Assembly: GCA_949987705.1 (NCBI GenBank)
Contig: OX465281.1
Span: forward strand, 85,030,543-85,094,542
Origin: Thereva unica
Taxonomy: Eukaryota > Arthropoda > Insecta > Diptera > Therevidae
Length of the DNA stretch: 64,000 bases
Reading direction: 5' to 3'
A program made the position numbers and the translations under genes. Of the stretch, positions 44,215 through 54,200 are shown one piece after another (the stretch's first letter is position 1; the number at the start of each line of letters is the position of its first letter). The notes under the pieces were generated by a model. It made no database searches. It had not been told where the DNA came from and was given only the letters and a program-made list of their open reading frames with translations.

Positions 44215-45696
44215 CTCCTCCTTGATCAATTTACAGCGGAGCGTCTCGAAGACTCTTCTGTTAAGTGGCTTGGTGATTGTAGCTAAGTACAGCAAACTAC
44301 CTATCGCTTCGCAATAATTGTTGTTCGCCGGAAGTGGCTCGTCGTTCTTGAAATCTGTCTTCTTGGTGATCATTCCTTGCTCAATGGGTGTGGATGCTGG
44401 GTTGCATTGTTCGAGTTTCATCTTTCTCAAGATCTTCTCCGTATAACGAGGTTGATTCACGGAGATACCATCTTTGTCGATCTTGATTTCCATGCCCAAA
44501 TACGTTAACTTGTCCTGTGCTTTCTTGCTGAATGTGATCTGAAATTCCTTGCTTATCTCACGTAACAGTTTGTATATTTCATCTTCATCTTTCCCAGCTA
44601 CCAATCCATCATCCACGAAGAGTGAGAGCATAATGCTCTTGTCCTTGCTATAATAGATACATGGGTCGTCATCTGTGTTGATCAGGCCTATCTTCTTTTC
44701 AAAGTGTGTAGTGACCCTCTCGTTCCACATCCTTGGAGCTTGTTTGAGCCCGTAGAGACTCTTATTCAACTTGCATACTTTCTCTGATCCGTCGTCGAAC
44801 CCTTCAGGCTGGTTCATATAAATTTCCTTCTTCAGGTTTCCATACAAGAATGCCGTTTTCACATCAAACGATACCAACTTCATTTTCTCTGACGCTGCGT
44901 GGCTTAGAAGTAGTCGAATCGATGCATGGCGGGCTACTGGGCTGAAGGTTTCCGCGTAGTCCACTCCCTCCTTCTGTTCAAATCCTCTCTCCACTAGTCT
45001 GGCCTTGAGTCTTCCGTCTGCCTTCTTTCGAAGTACCCAACGACAAGTGATCGGCTTCATTCCTACTGGACAATCCACCAGCTTCCAAGTTTTCATTTCC
45101 ATCAACGAGTCGTACTCCTCGTGCATTGGTTGTCTCCACTTCTTATCTTTGAGTTCCTCGCTCACCGGGATGTCCTCTGTTTCCCCAATCATGGCTACTT
45201 TTGCGCTTTTTCCCCCACGAAGGAAGTCAAGTACGCAATCTCTCAATCTAGGTGGTGGTTGCAAAGTTCGACGATCTCGCAAAATTCTCCGTCCTTCTTC
45301 TGGCGGTGGTGTCCCGTTTTCGTTGTCGCTTGGCGCTTCAGCACTTTCTCCAGTCATAGAGTTTTCGTTTTCTTCATCTGACTCACTGCTGCTTTCTTCT
45401 TGGTTCTCAGGTATGCTCTCTGGTGCCAGTGTCTCAAGTTCAGTGCCTTGCCTCAGTCTTATCTTTTCCTCGTCGAAGATTATATAGTCTGAGCTGACAA
45501 CTTCTCTCTTCTCTTTCAGATAGATCCTGTAGCAGGGCGAATCAATGTCGTAGCCAACCAGAATTCCCTTTTCTGATTTTCTATCAATCTTGCCTCTCTT
45601 CTGTGCTTGCGTCAGCACGTAACATTCGCATCCAAAGGGTCGCAGTTTCTCAATCTTCATTTTCCTTCCAAACCAAAGTTCTGCTGGGCTTTTCCC
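44209..45696 (-). pseudogene. pol: Copia Pol: integrase C-terminus and RT, RNase H deleted
   Basis: After an in-frame TAA at 45697-45699 the same frame runs to 44209. It begins with the integrase tail (KIEKLRPFGCECYVL, KGILVGYD), then a variable acidic linker, then the copia RT. The RT shows ITCRWVLRKKADG, KARLVERGFEQKEGVDY, LVSFDVKTAFLYGNL (motif A), SLYGLKQAPRMW and LSLFVDDGLVAG (catalytic motif C). At GSLLYLATITKP the protein jumps to a short tail ending LIKEEC, whose stop overlaps the LTR. The roughly 140-residue RNase H that normally follows is missing, apparently by internal deletion near 44275. Confidence 0.88.
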
Positions 45697-45957
45697 TTAT
45701 ACGTTGCTGGTTCCAGTCTGGTTGATCGTGAATATCGCGTGGTTCATTGCTTCTGCCCACAGTCTCTCGTCCAAACCGTCTGCGTGTATCGCTGCTCTGG
45801 CTGCCTCGACAATCGTTCTCATCTCTCTCTCAATCCTTCCATTCTGCTCTGGCGTATATACATTTGTAAAAGTGTGAAGGATTCCCAAATTGTTCATCAT
45901 CTGTTTGGTTTTTGCATTCTTCAGTTCAGTGCCATTATCAGATCTCAGACTTTTCAC
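45697..45957 (-). pseudogene. Copia integrase core segment
   Basis: Contains LRSDNGTELKN (second catalytic Asp) and YTPEQNGRIEREMRT (catalytic Glu), typical of copia integrase. A TAA closes the frame at 45697-45699, but the following integrase tail lies in the same frame. Upstream it is separated from the first catalytic Asp by at least one frameshift near 45960-46085. Confidence 0.88.
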
Positions 45958-46539
45958 TCTCCTCCCTAGCTGTTTTCAACGAGTCTCAGGAAGCTTTCAA
46001 TTTTCTCTGGGACCTCACTTTTCGTCTTCATAAAATAACAGCTTCGATAGTGGGTGTAGTCATCCTTAAACAAGAGCCAATACCTACTTGCTTCCTCCCA
46101 ACGATGGAATGTTCATCTCGCCGGTGTCGACGTGCACGAGATCTAATGGCTGCTGGACTATCTTGGGGTTGATTGGGTGTGAGGATCGATGATGCTTGCC
46201 ATATGAGCATCCTGTGCACACATAATCATTCCAGTCATCAATATATTTGATTCCTTTCCTTTTCAGTATGTCCCTCACATACTTCACATTTTGATGGGCG
46301 AGTCTCTCGTGCCAAACTTTGATCGACTGGGTCATCAAACTTGTCTCTTCTTCTCTCCTGAGCATAATTTTGTAAAGATTTCCTTTGCGCTTTGCTATTG
46401 CCACAATTTCCCTGCCATCTTGACTGTAGAATGTTGACTCGTTTCCGTTTGCCTTCTGTACATGTCCCTTGTCTAGCATCTGACTTACTGAGAAAAGATT
46501 GAAGTTGAGATTTGGCACGTAAATGACATCCTCAAGTAC
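45958..46539 (-). pseudogene. Copia GAG-pre-integrase and integrase N-terminus
   Basis: From the BEL2 insertion point the copia frame reads VVLEDVIYVPNLNFNLFSVS, then WHERLAHQNVKYV and CTGCSYGKHHR (the H-H/C-C zinc finger), then DLVHVDTGEMN (first catalytic Asp of integrase). A frameshift near 46085 and another near 45975 break the reading. The open frame that extends to 46626 includes BEL2 LTR sequence and is not natural there. Confidence 0.85.
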
Positions 46540-46544
46540 CACTG

Positions 46545-46973
46545 TGTTTATTTTAATAATAAACGCACAGATTATTACAATAACTTTATTTAACAAAAAT
46601 GAAATTTTGATAATAAACAAACACAAACTGAATTTAATTAATTACTGGATTTACTTATAATTACGACGACCGAGCACCGCGATGGTAAATGATGGACTCG
46701 CCGGTGATCGATAATCACCTCATTACCAGGGACCTCACTTAGTGCAATGTTTGCAGATAATTTCGGGCCCGTGGCTGGTTGGGGGTTGAACTCCTGGCCT
46801 TGGAAGTTGTTGGCATGCAGGTGGCTTCCGGCCTATGGTTAATTGAGGTTAAATACCTTGATGTCGCATGTACCGGAGCCACGAGTTGCTGACGGTTGCT
46901 GGTGCAATGTTCGGGTGACCGTTGATCGATTGATGGTGCAATGTTCTGGTGACCGTTGATCCATGGATCAACA
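46545..46973 (-). repeat. BEL2 3' LTR
   Basis: On the minus strand it starts TGTTGATCCATGGATCAACG and ends with AT-rich ...AATAAACA. It contains palindromic ttgatccatggatcaa and two nearby 'tgaccgttgat' repeats at its U3 edge. Confidence 0.95.
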
Positions 46974-47211
46974 TTCTGCCCTCCTTGAACCAATAGAGGT
47001 TCAACCATGATGATGACGTTGAAAATGATACCGAATAACACCAATGGCATTTACTCCGTAACTGGTGAATTGGTAGCTCTGGAACGAGAGGTTTTGAGGC
47101 GCCTCGACTCGCCTGAGGTGATCCTGTAACGATACTAAATAAACGGAAAGAGGAAGGTGATTAAGGAATATGGTTAGGATAGATATGGAACGGGGAGAGA
47201 CTTTAATTGAT

Positions 47212-49185
47212 TTAATTGAGGTTCCGATATAGTGAGGCCAGTCGACTTGTAGGAGTAGGGGCTCCATTAGATGTAGTGGGGTCCTGCTCATGCGATATGG
47301 CTGCAGGTCTAGCTGTCGTTGGGATATTAGTTACGACTTCTTGCAGTACGGCCTCTCCGGTGGTATGGTGATTTCGGAGGATATGGTTTGTTGCGGAGTT
47401 CCATGTTGCAGCAGTTAATCTCCAGCTCCAGCCATAAAGTGATCTTAGAGCTCGTACATTGATAATTAGATCGACCACGAACTTGACTAATTTGATTATC
47501 ACATACATGGCCAGTATGATCGAACATGTCTGTCCGAGTCCGCTGAGAATACCCCACAATCGAGTACGCAGAAGGTCTTCAATCATGTTCCAACCAGTGG
47601 CGGAAAATAAATTGGTTGTTTCCAAATTCTGATGATCTGTATCATGACCCATTATGCTCCGAGTGACTATATTTTCCACGGCTCTGCGTTCAGAAGGATA
47701 CATTATCTGATGGCGTAAATTATCGAGTGACGAGCTTGAGTACAGGCCTCCTTGTATGATTTCTCCTGGATCTTCATATTTCCAATCAGTCTTCGTGGAA
47801 GGTATAAGTTCAAGTGGATTCTTCATTCGGTGTAATCTGGGATTAAATCCGTACCATTGACTATTTATATAATATCCTGGGCTCAATAGGTCAGAACAGG
47901 GAATCTCTGTACCATGGTTAAGCATGAGGCGTGTAATTGGTGCTATGAAATAACTTTTGTTGTTATATGTCGTGGGAAGTTCTAAATAACATCTATCGGT
48001 TTTTCTAACAGTCACTTCGACTGGTTGGCATTTGACTAAGTATATGAGTTCTGCACGTGGGACAGCAACATGGCCTGGTTCCTTGGTATACATTAAGGCG
48101 AATTCTGCAGGATGGTGTGGAGCTATAATTAATTGTGTATGTAGCGTTTCACGTTCGAGTTCACATTTTTTCAGTAACAGATTATAATATAGGTTTTCTA
48201 CTTGACTTTTTATGTGACGTTCAGTATATACGAATTTCGAGTTAACATACGTAAAAAGATCTAGATTATGCACATCAATAGCCCTTTTTGTGAACCAATA
48301 TTCTTTAGAGGCACGAGGTACGATCACAAGTCGCGGGTGTTCTGTTTGATATCCATCAAATCTGCATACTGATACGGCCTTCTTAACCTCCAAAGCAAAT
48401 ATGATTTCACCTGACGTAGCTGAGTAGACCGTACTAAATACGGCTTGCTCACCGTGTGGTGTGATTGTATCGATCTTTGTGGCGAGTCCTTGCCACAATA
48501 CATCATAATTTAGATTTTCACAGGAATTATCTGGAATTAAATCCCAGAAACTGTCTCCGTAATCAGGATCAGTGCATTTTCCAGTTAGGTACGGGCATAA
48601 AACGTTGCTTCGTAAGACCGCCATATTATCTTCCAAACGAACGACGCTTTGGTAGTCTGTTATCGTGAATTCCAGGACGTGGGTGACAATAACGTTGTTC
48701 CATGAGTTGGCTCCTGAAGTATATTGAGCTCCTTGACAGTTTCCACTATTATCGACCGATCCTGCAATGATTTCAGTGTGGGTTGTTGACGCATTTGACT
48801 TTAAGTTAGCTATGATACGACCGTTCGGAAGCTTAAATGTATGGTGGTGGTGGATTTGCATGCAGTCTTCTCGAGAAATGTCTTCTATGAAGCTACTCAA
48901 GCCACCGGGTACTAGCGAAAGGTGGCTAAACATTCCACAATGGTGTACTGATTGGATGATATTGATTTTGCATTGATATATTTGTATGGATGCAGCTGAA
49001 TATGGATGGAGTAGTTGAATATCTTGCTGTGTTTGTTTGAGCTCTTGTTTTTCAATGGTGCAGGGTCCAACTGAGAGCAGTGAAATTGACGTTAAATTGA
49101 TTCTTTCGTGACCACAATCATACGCAATTATTGCGGCCACACTTGTCACGATGGCTAGTTGCAAAACTCCACAGCTGATGTTCAT
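47212..49185 (-). CDS. env: BEL2 env-like glycoprotein, chuvirus-glycoprotein type
   Basis: A predicted membrane glycoprotein of about 657 aa. The first ATG is at 49185; a longer frame to 49194 would need TTG. An N-terminal hydrophobic stretch (residues about 6-22) looks like a signal peptide. The ectodomain has many cysteines, including AYDCGHE near the mature start, YQCKINI and HHCGMFSH around residues 70-90, CPYLTGKC, and several N-x-S/T sites. A hydrophobic segment near residues 555-590 (SIILAMYVIIKLVKFVV) is the probable membrane anchor, followed by a tail of about 70 residues. The DCG start, paired-cysteine block and ISL motif resemble glycoproteins of chuvirus-like negative-strand RNA viruses, which are known to occur as env genes of some arthropod BEL/Pao elements (family knowledge). 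The frame is uninterrupted. Expression from a spliced RNA is inferred. Ability to make infectious particles is not shown. Confidence 0.85.
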   Translation of the reverse strand: MNISCGVLQLAIVTSVAAIIAYDCGHERINLTSISLLSVGPCTIEKQELKQTQQDIQLLHPYSAASIQIYQCKINIIQSVHHCGMFSHLSLVPGGLSSFIEDISREDCMQIHHHHTFKLPNGRIIANLKSNASTTHTEIIAGSVDNSGNCQGAQYTSGANSWNNVIVTHVLEFTITDYQSVVRLEDNMAVLRSNVLCPYLTGKCTDPDYGDSFWDLIPDNSCENLNYDVLWQGLATKIDTITPHGEQAVFSTVYSATSGEIIFALEVKKAVSVCRFDGYQTEHPRLVIVPRASKEYWFTKRAIDVHNLDLFTYVNSKFVYTERHIKSQVENLYYNLLLKKCELERETLHTQLIIAPHHPAEFALMYTKEPGHVAVPRAELIYLVKCQPVEVTVRKTDRCYLELPTTYNNKSYFIAPITRLMLNHGTEIPCSDLLSPGYYINSQWYGFNPRLHRMKNPLELIPSTKTDWKYEDPGEIIQGGLYSSSSLDNLRHQIMYPSERRAVENIVTRSIMGHDTDHQNLETTNLFSATGWNMIEDLLRTRLWGILSGLGQTCSIILAMYVIIKLVKFVVDLIINVRALRSLYGWSWRLTAATWNSATNHILRNHHTTGEAVLQEVVTNIPTTARPAAISHEQDPTTSNGAPTPTSRLASLYRNLN

Positions 49186-49194
49186 TGCTAACAA

Positions 49195-49377
49195 GGTTGA
49201 GTACTGGTCAATTTCGTAATCTATAAGGTGTAGTTTAGAGGTACAGTTAATGTTGGAATTTACTTGTGTGGTTAGTAGTGGTGATCTAAAGGTATGTTTA
49301 GCTATAATGATGATTTATAATGATTCGAAAGGTGTGTAGGGTTGCTTACATAAATATAAAATTAACTGGTAAATATG
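49195..49377 (-). other. Gag-pol to env spacer of BEL2
   Basis: 183 bp of AT-rich sequence. It holds AG-ending pyrimidine-poor stretches that could be a splice acceptor for an env mRNA; this is not demonstrable by eye. Confidence 0.4.
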
Positions 49378-51201
49378 CTACGACATTTGATTGTCAATAA
49401 TGGGCAATAAGCAGATTTTGGTGATTGGACGTTGCAGGATGCTGTCCTTACATCTTATGGTAACTGCTCGAGTTAGCCCATCTGCTCCGGGGTGTACTTC
49501 GATGACACGCCCTAAGAGCCATCGTGCAGGAGGTAGTCTTTCGTCCTTAATTAACACTAAATGATCCTTTTTGACGCCAGGTGCACGCTCTGCCCACTTG
49601 GATCGGGCCTGTAGTCTTGGAAGATATTCATCGACCCATCTCTTCCAAAAGTCTTGAAGTAATCTTTGTAATAATTTCCACCTGCTCAGGGTACTTAATT
49701 TATTATCGAGCAGATTTGGTTCTGGCGGTGAAAGTAGTGCATCCCCAACTAGAAAATGTCCTGGGGTTAATGCTTGCAAATCATTAGGATCGTTACTCAT
49801 TGGACACAATGGGCGAGAGTTCAAACATGCCTCAATTTGTGCTAACAGCGTGCTAATTTCTTCGTAGGTGAGTAGCGAATTTCCTATTATTCGTTTAAAA
49901 TGATATTTCACTGATTTCACGCCCGCCTCCCACAATCCTCCAAAATGAGGTGCGGCAGGTGGGATGAAATGCCACTTAACACCCTTGGTAGATAATGTGG
50001 TGATCACGTTAGGTGATAATCCATATTCGCATTTAAGACGAGCTTGTATAAGTTGTTGGTTAGCTCCGATGAAATTTGTCCCGCAATCACTATACATATC
50101 ACTGCATAATCCACTACGACTAACGAATCTTCGAAATGCAGCCAAAAACGCTTCCGTGGTGAGTTCACTAACCAGCTCAAGATGTATGGCCTTGGTGGAT
50201 AAACATACGAATACACTTATGTAGCCCTTGCTGGTTTTTGGACGTCCTCTGCATTTTGATTCTCTGATAGTAATATGGCCAGAGAAGTCCACCCCCGTAT
50301 GCAAAAATGGGCGGTGTTGTCGTACACGAGGTGCGGGAAGGTCGCCCATGAGCTGGGTTTGCGTTGAAGTCTTGTATCGGAAGCACGTGACACACCCATG
50401 TAATTGGTGACGGATTCGATTTCGACCATTTAGAATCCAATATTTTTTGCGTATAAGATTAAGAGTCAGTTGCGTGCCTCCATGTAAAGTTTCTTGATGA
50501 CATTTACTAATGACAAGTTCTGTAAATTTGCTGTGTTCCGGTAATACTATTGGGAATTTTTGATCTGCAGGAATTTCTGCATTACGTAGACGACCACCGA
50601 CTCTTAATAAGCCTGACTGATCTATTGTTGGATTAAGGCTATATAGTTTGCTATTCTTGGGAACTGGTTGAGATTTTTCTAAATGTTCTAGTTCGATAGT
50701 GAAATGAGTTCGTTGGACTAATCGCTCTAGACATAATTTTGCATCATTGATCTCCTCCAATGACAATTGATCAAATTTACGGTTTGGTGGAGCAGTTTTG
50801 AGATTAATGTAAAATTTTCTGCAGTAGGCAGTTACTCTAACGATTTGATCTAGGGTTGAATAGCGATTCATTAAGTCTAGCTGTAGTTCCGTTCCCTTAG
50901 TAATGCTTAGGACAACTTTTTTAACTTCTAGGTCAGTATATTTAGAGGCTTCTTCAATTTTAGGCCACCGAGTTTCATCTTGTTGTAGCCAGGAAGGTCC
51001 AGTCCACCACAGTGGGTGATCTTTTAATTCACCTGGGGCGACACCTCGTGAAGCGCAGTCGGCTGGATTATCAACTGATTTCACATATCTCCACCGACTG
51101 GTATCTAATCGTTCTTGTATGTAGCTCACTCGGTTCCCAACGAAGGTTTGCCATTGGCGTGGATGACCCTTGATCCAAGCAAGAACATTTCGTGAATCAG
51201 T
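49378..51201 (-). CDS. pol: BEL2 Pol, 3' part: RNase H end, integrase, DUF5641
   Basis: Continues the same frame as the upstream 1,173-codon part after the TAG at 51202-51204. It begins with the second half of RNase H (NVLAWIKGHPRQW; VDNPADCASRG). Integrase follows, with its zinc finger (HQETLHGG to CVTCFRYK), HTGVDFSGH (first Asp), YSDCGTNFIGA (second Asp; the usual D-N-G is D-C-G here) and GGLWEAGVKSVK (Glu). The C-terminal DUF5641 has LLQDFWKRW and ARWLLGRVIEVHPG. The frame is intact to its stop at 49378. Most catalytic residues are conserved. Confidence 0.93.
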   Translation of the reverse strand, partial: TDSRNVLAWIKGHPRQWQTFVGNRVSYIQERLDTSRWRYVKSVDNPADCASRGVAPGELKDHPLWWTGPSWLQQDETRWPKIEEASKYTDLEVKKVVLSITKGTELQLDLMNRYSTLDQIVRVTAYCRKFYINLKTAPPNRKFDQLSLEEINDAKLCLERLVQRTHFTIELEHLEKSQPVPKNSKLYSLNPTIDQSGLLRVGGRLRNAEIPADQKFPIVLPEHSKFTELVISKCHQETLHGGTQLTLNLIRKKYWILNGRNRIRHQLHGCVTCFRYKTSTQTQLMGDLPAPRVRQHRPFLHTGVDFSGHITIRESKCRGRPKTSKGYISVFVCLSTKAIHLELVSELTTEAFLAAFRRFVSRSGLCSDMYSDCGTNFIGANQQLIQARLKCEYGLSPNVITTLSTKGVKWHFIPPAAPHFGGLWEAGVKSVKYHFKRIIGNSLLTYEEISTLLAQIEACLNSRPLCPMSNDPNDLQALTPGHFLVGDALLSPPEPNLLDNKLSTLSRWKLLQRLLQDFWKRWVDEYLPRLQARSKWAERAPGVKKDHLVLIKDERLPPARWLLGRVIEVHPGADGLTRAVTIRCKDSILQRPITKICLLPIIDNQMS

Positions 51202-54200
51202 CTAACCATATATTTGGAACATTTCTGCTGGAATAGCCTCTTTTACATGCGTGATTAATTTAGTTAATAACACGGCGCCACATAATTCTAAACGTGGTAT
51301 ACTAACTTGACGTGTGGGAGCAACCTTAGTTTTGGCGGCTAAAAGGGAGATAGTGACATCACCCTTTGGGGATACACATCTTACATAGACTACTGCAGCA
51401 TAAGTGACCGAAGATGCATCACAGAAAGCGTGTAGTTCATAGGTGGTTTCAGTGTCGATTAATTGAATCCATCTGGGTATTTTTATAAGCTCCAATTGAG
51501 GTAGATTCTGCCGAAACTCACACCACTTCGTCTGCAAATGGTCTGGAAGTACCTCATCCCATGTTACACCTTCCATCCATAACCGCTGAAACATTATTTT
51601 TGCTAAAATAACAGTGGGAGCTAGCCATCCTAAGGGATCAAACAATTTAGCGGCCTCAGATAAAAGAATCCGCTTGGTAACAGGAGTCTGAGATTCCTTA
51701 AGCGACACTTTAAATTCAAAACTGTCACTCGATGGATTCCAATAGATACCTAATGTTTTCACAGTTTCAGTGAATTCTATAGGAAAAGGTGTAGAAATTT
51801 CGCGATCCTTGGGGGGGACATGTTCTAATAATTGTTCTGAATTGCAGACCCATTTACGTAATTTGAATCCCCCTGACTGTAGGAGTTGTCGAAGTTGCTC
51901 TTGTAGTACTATTGCTTCCTCGAGCGTGTTTGTACCCGACATTAAATCATCCACGTAAAAGTTGGATAATAATATCTTTGAGGCTGCAGGAAAACGCTTC
52001 TTTTCATCATTAGCGAGTTGTTGCAAAGTTCTAAGGGCCAAGAAAGGTGCACACGAAGTTCCATAGGTAACAGTGAGTAATCTATAAGTCTCTATCGGTT
52101 GGGTCACATTTTCTCTCCATAATATTTTTTGGTATTTGCGTTGATCTGGTCGGATATATATTTGCCGATACATCTTCTCAATATCAGCAGTAAAAGCGAT
52201 TTTGAATTTCCTCCAACGGAGTAAGATGAGGCACAAATCCTTCTGCAGCGCCGGTCCGGGTAGCAGGGTATCATTTAATGACAGTCCATTGGTGGTTTTC
52301 CGGGACGCATCGAACACCACTCGCAATTTAGTGGTGGTGCTAGAATCTTTTATCACTGCATGGTGCGGTAAAACATATTCAGGGAAATTATCTCGCTCAT
52401 ATTCGGCTGAGGAGATCTTCTCCATATGTCCAAGGGTTAGATACTCCTTCATAAAGGTCTTATAATCTTCAGCTAATTTGGGATTTTTCTGAAATTTGTT
52501 TTCCAACTGGAGTAAACGTTTTAGTGCCGCATTTCTTGAGTATCCTAAATCAGGCCGCTTATTATTTTGGAAGGTTAATGGTACTACATAGCGACCAGTT
52601 GGATCTCGATAATATGATTCGGCGTAGATTTTTTCACATTCGTCATGGTTAGGTTCAGAACTGTGAGCTGGAATATCTTCGAGTTCCCAGAATCGCTTTA
52701 TCGCATTTTCCAGACTCACGGAGTCTGCGGTGGTGCATACTAGCGTGATCTTTGGAGTGGTGTAAGTATGGGTATTGACGTCAGGCATTTTGCCACTTAT
52801 GATCCAGCCCAATGCAGTTTTTAACGCTATTGGATATCCCTTGGGACCTTTGATGAGCCCATTCAAAATGATGTCACTGTAAACGTCAGCACCTACAAGC
52901 ATATCTACCTGACTCGGTTTCACATAATTAGGATCGGCCAATGGAAGATTTTTAAGGTATGGTAGCACTCGGTGGTCAATTGGTTTACTTGGCAAGATTC
53001 CACTGACTTTCGGGAAGACATAAGCTTCCACAAGTTGCTTAAACGATGGGTCGGATCGAGATTGAACTAAACAAGTCACCGCATTACGAGACATTCCACA
53101 TTGTAAGTCGCCTATGCCGTTTACCGTTACAGAAACCGTCTCTTTACGCAAACGTAAACGTTGGACAGCCTCCTCGGTGATGAATGAGACTTGAGAACCT
53201 GGGTCTATTAACACTCTCAAGGTTTGTTTACCTGCGTGGTGAGTCTCGATATCGATTAATGCCGTTGCCAATAGGGTTGTGTGCAATTGCTTATTGTTTG
53301 TCAGATAGGATCTTACATATGACGTCTCATGGACATTATTTGGTGTTAGTTGTACTAAATCCGAACTCTGGGGGTGAGATGGGCCTTGATAAGTACCATC
53401 TTCGTATTCTTGAGTGGATTTCTTCACTAATTGTGTAGAAGCACCATGGTGACTGTGGTATTGATTATGTTGACGGGGCTGACGCAAATTCTTAGTTTTG
53501 TTGCGGTTACTAGGTGATTTTGGTTGGTCAAAATGGAGTAGAGAATTGTGTCTTTTTCCGCATGTTTGACAGTTCATCGGATTAGGACACACATTGAGTT
53601 CATGAGATTTTGACAAGCAATTTATACATCGGGAGTTGGTTTTTATGAACTCGTATCGCCCTTTCGGCGTCATACCAAGGAATTTGGTACATTGTCTAAG
53701 GCGATGATCATGGTTACATACTGGACACATCGATGAAGCCGATGTAGTGAACGCGTGAGTGATATGCCCTTTAGTATTTTCCTTGCGAGGGAGTTGACAC
53801 CTTGTTCTAGTGATGGCCTCTAAACTTTTAAACCTTGCTTCAAGGAAATCAGTAAATTCAACTAATGTAGGTCGTCTTGATGGTATAGGCCTATGATTAA
53901 GGGTGAACTCCCAGTGTTCTATTGTATCTTTGCATAATTTTTCCGTGAAGATTTCGATTAATAAGGGATCCCACGATTGTACTTCTAATTCTAATCTTTT
54001 CAAAATTTCTAATGACTCGTTAATTGAGTCAACGAAGCGTTTTAGTCCAGCTGCTGTTTCCGTTCTTTGATTCGGTAATGAGAGCAGTGCTTGAATGTGA
54101 AAAGTGGTTAAGGCGCGCTCATCCTGATATCGTTTTTTCAATAAATCCCACGCTGGTGCATAGTTGGCTTCTGTTGTATGTAAATGCTTAATTAATTGCA

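Noticed and set aside
48324..48976. Short frames in other frames/strands over env
   Set aside because: Shadows of the 657-codon frame.
47212..49185. Free-standing endogenous RNA-virus glycoprotein integration
   Set aside because: It sits in order after pol within matched LTRs and a perfect TSD, so it belongs to the BEL2 element.
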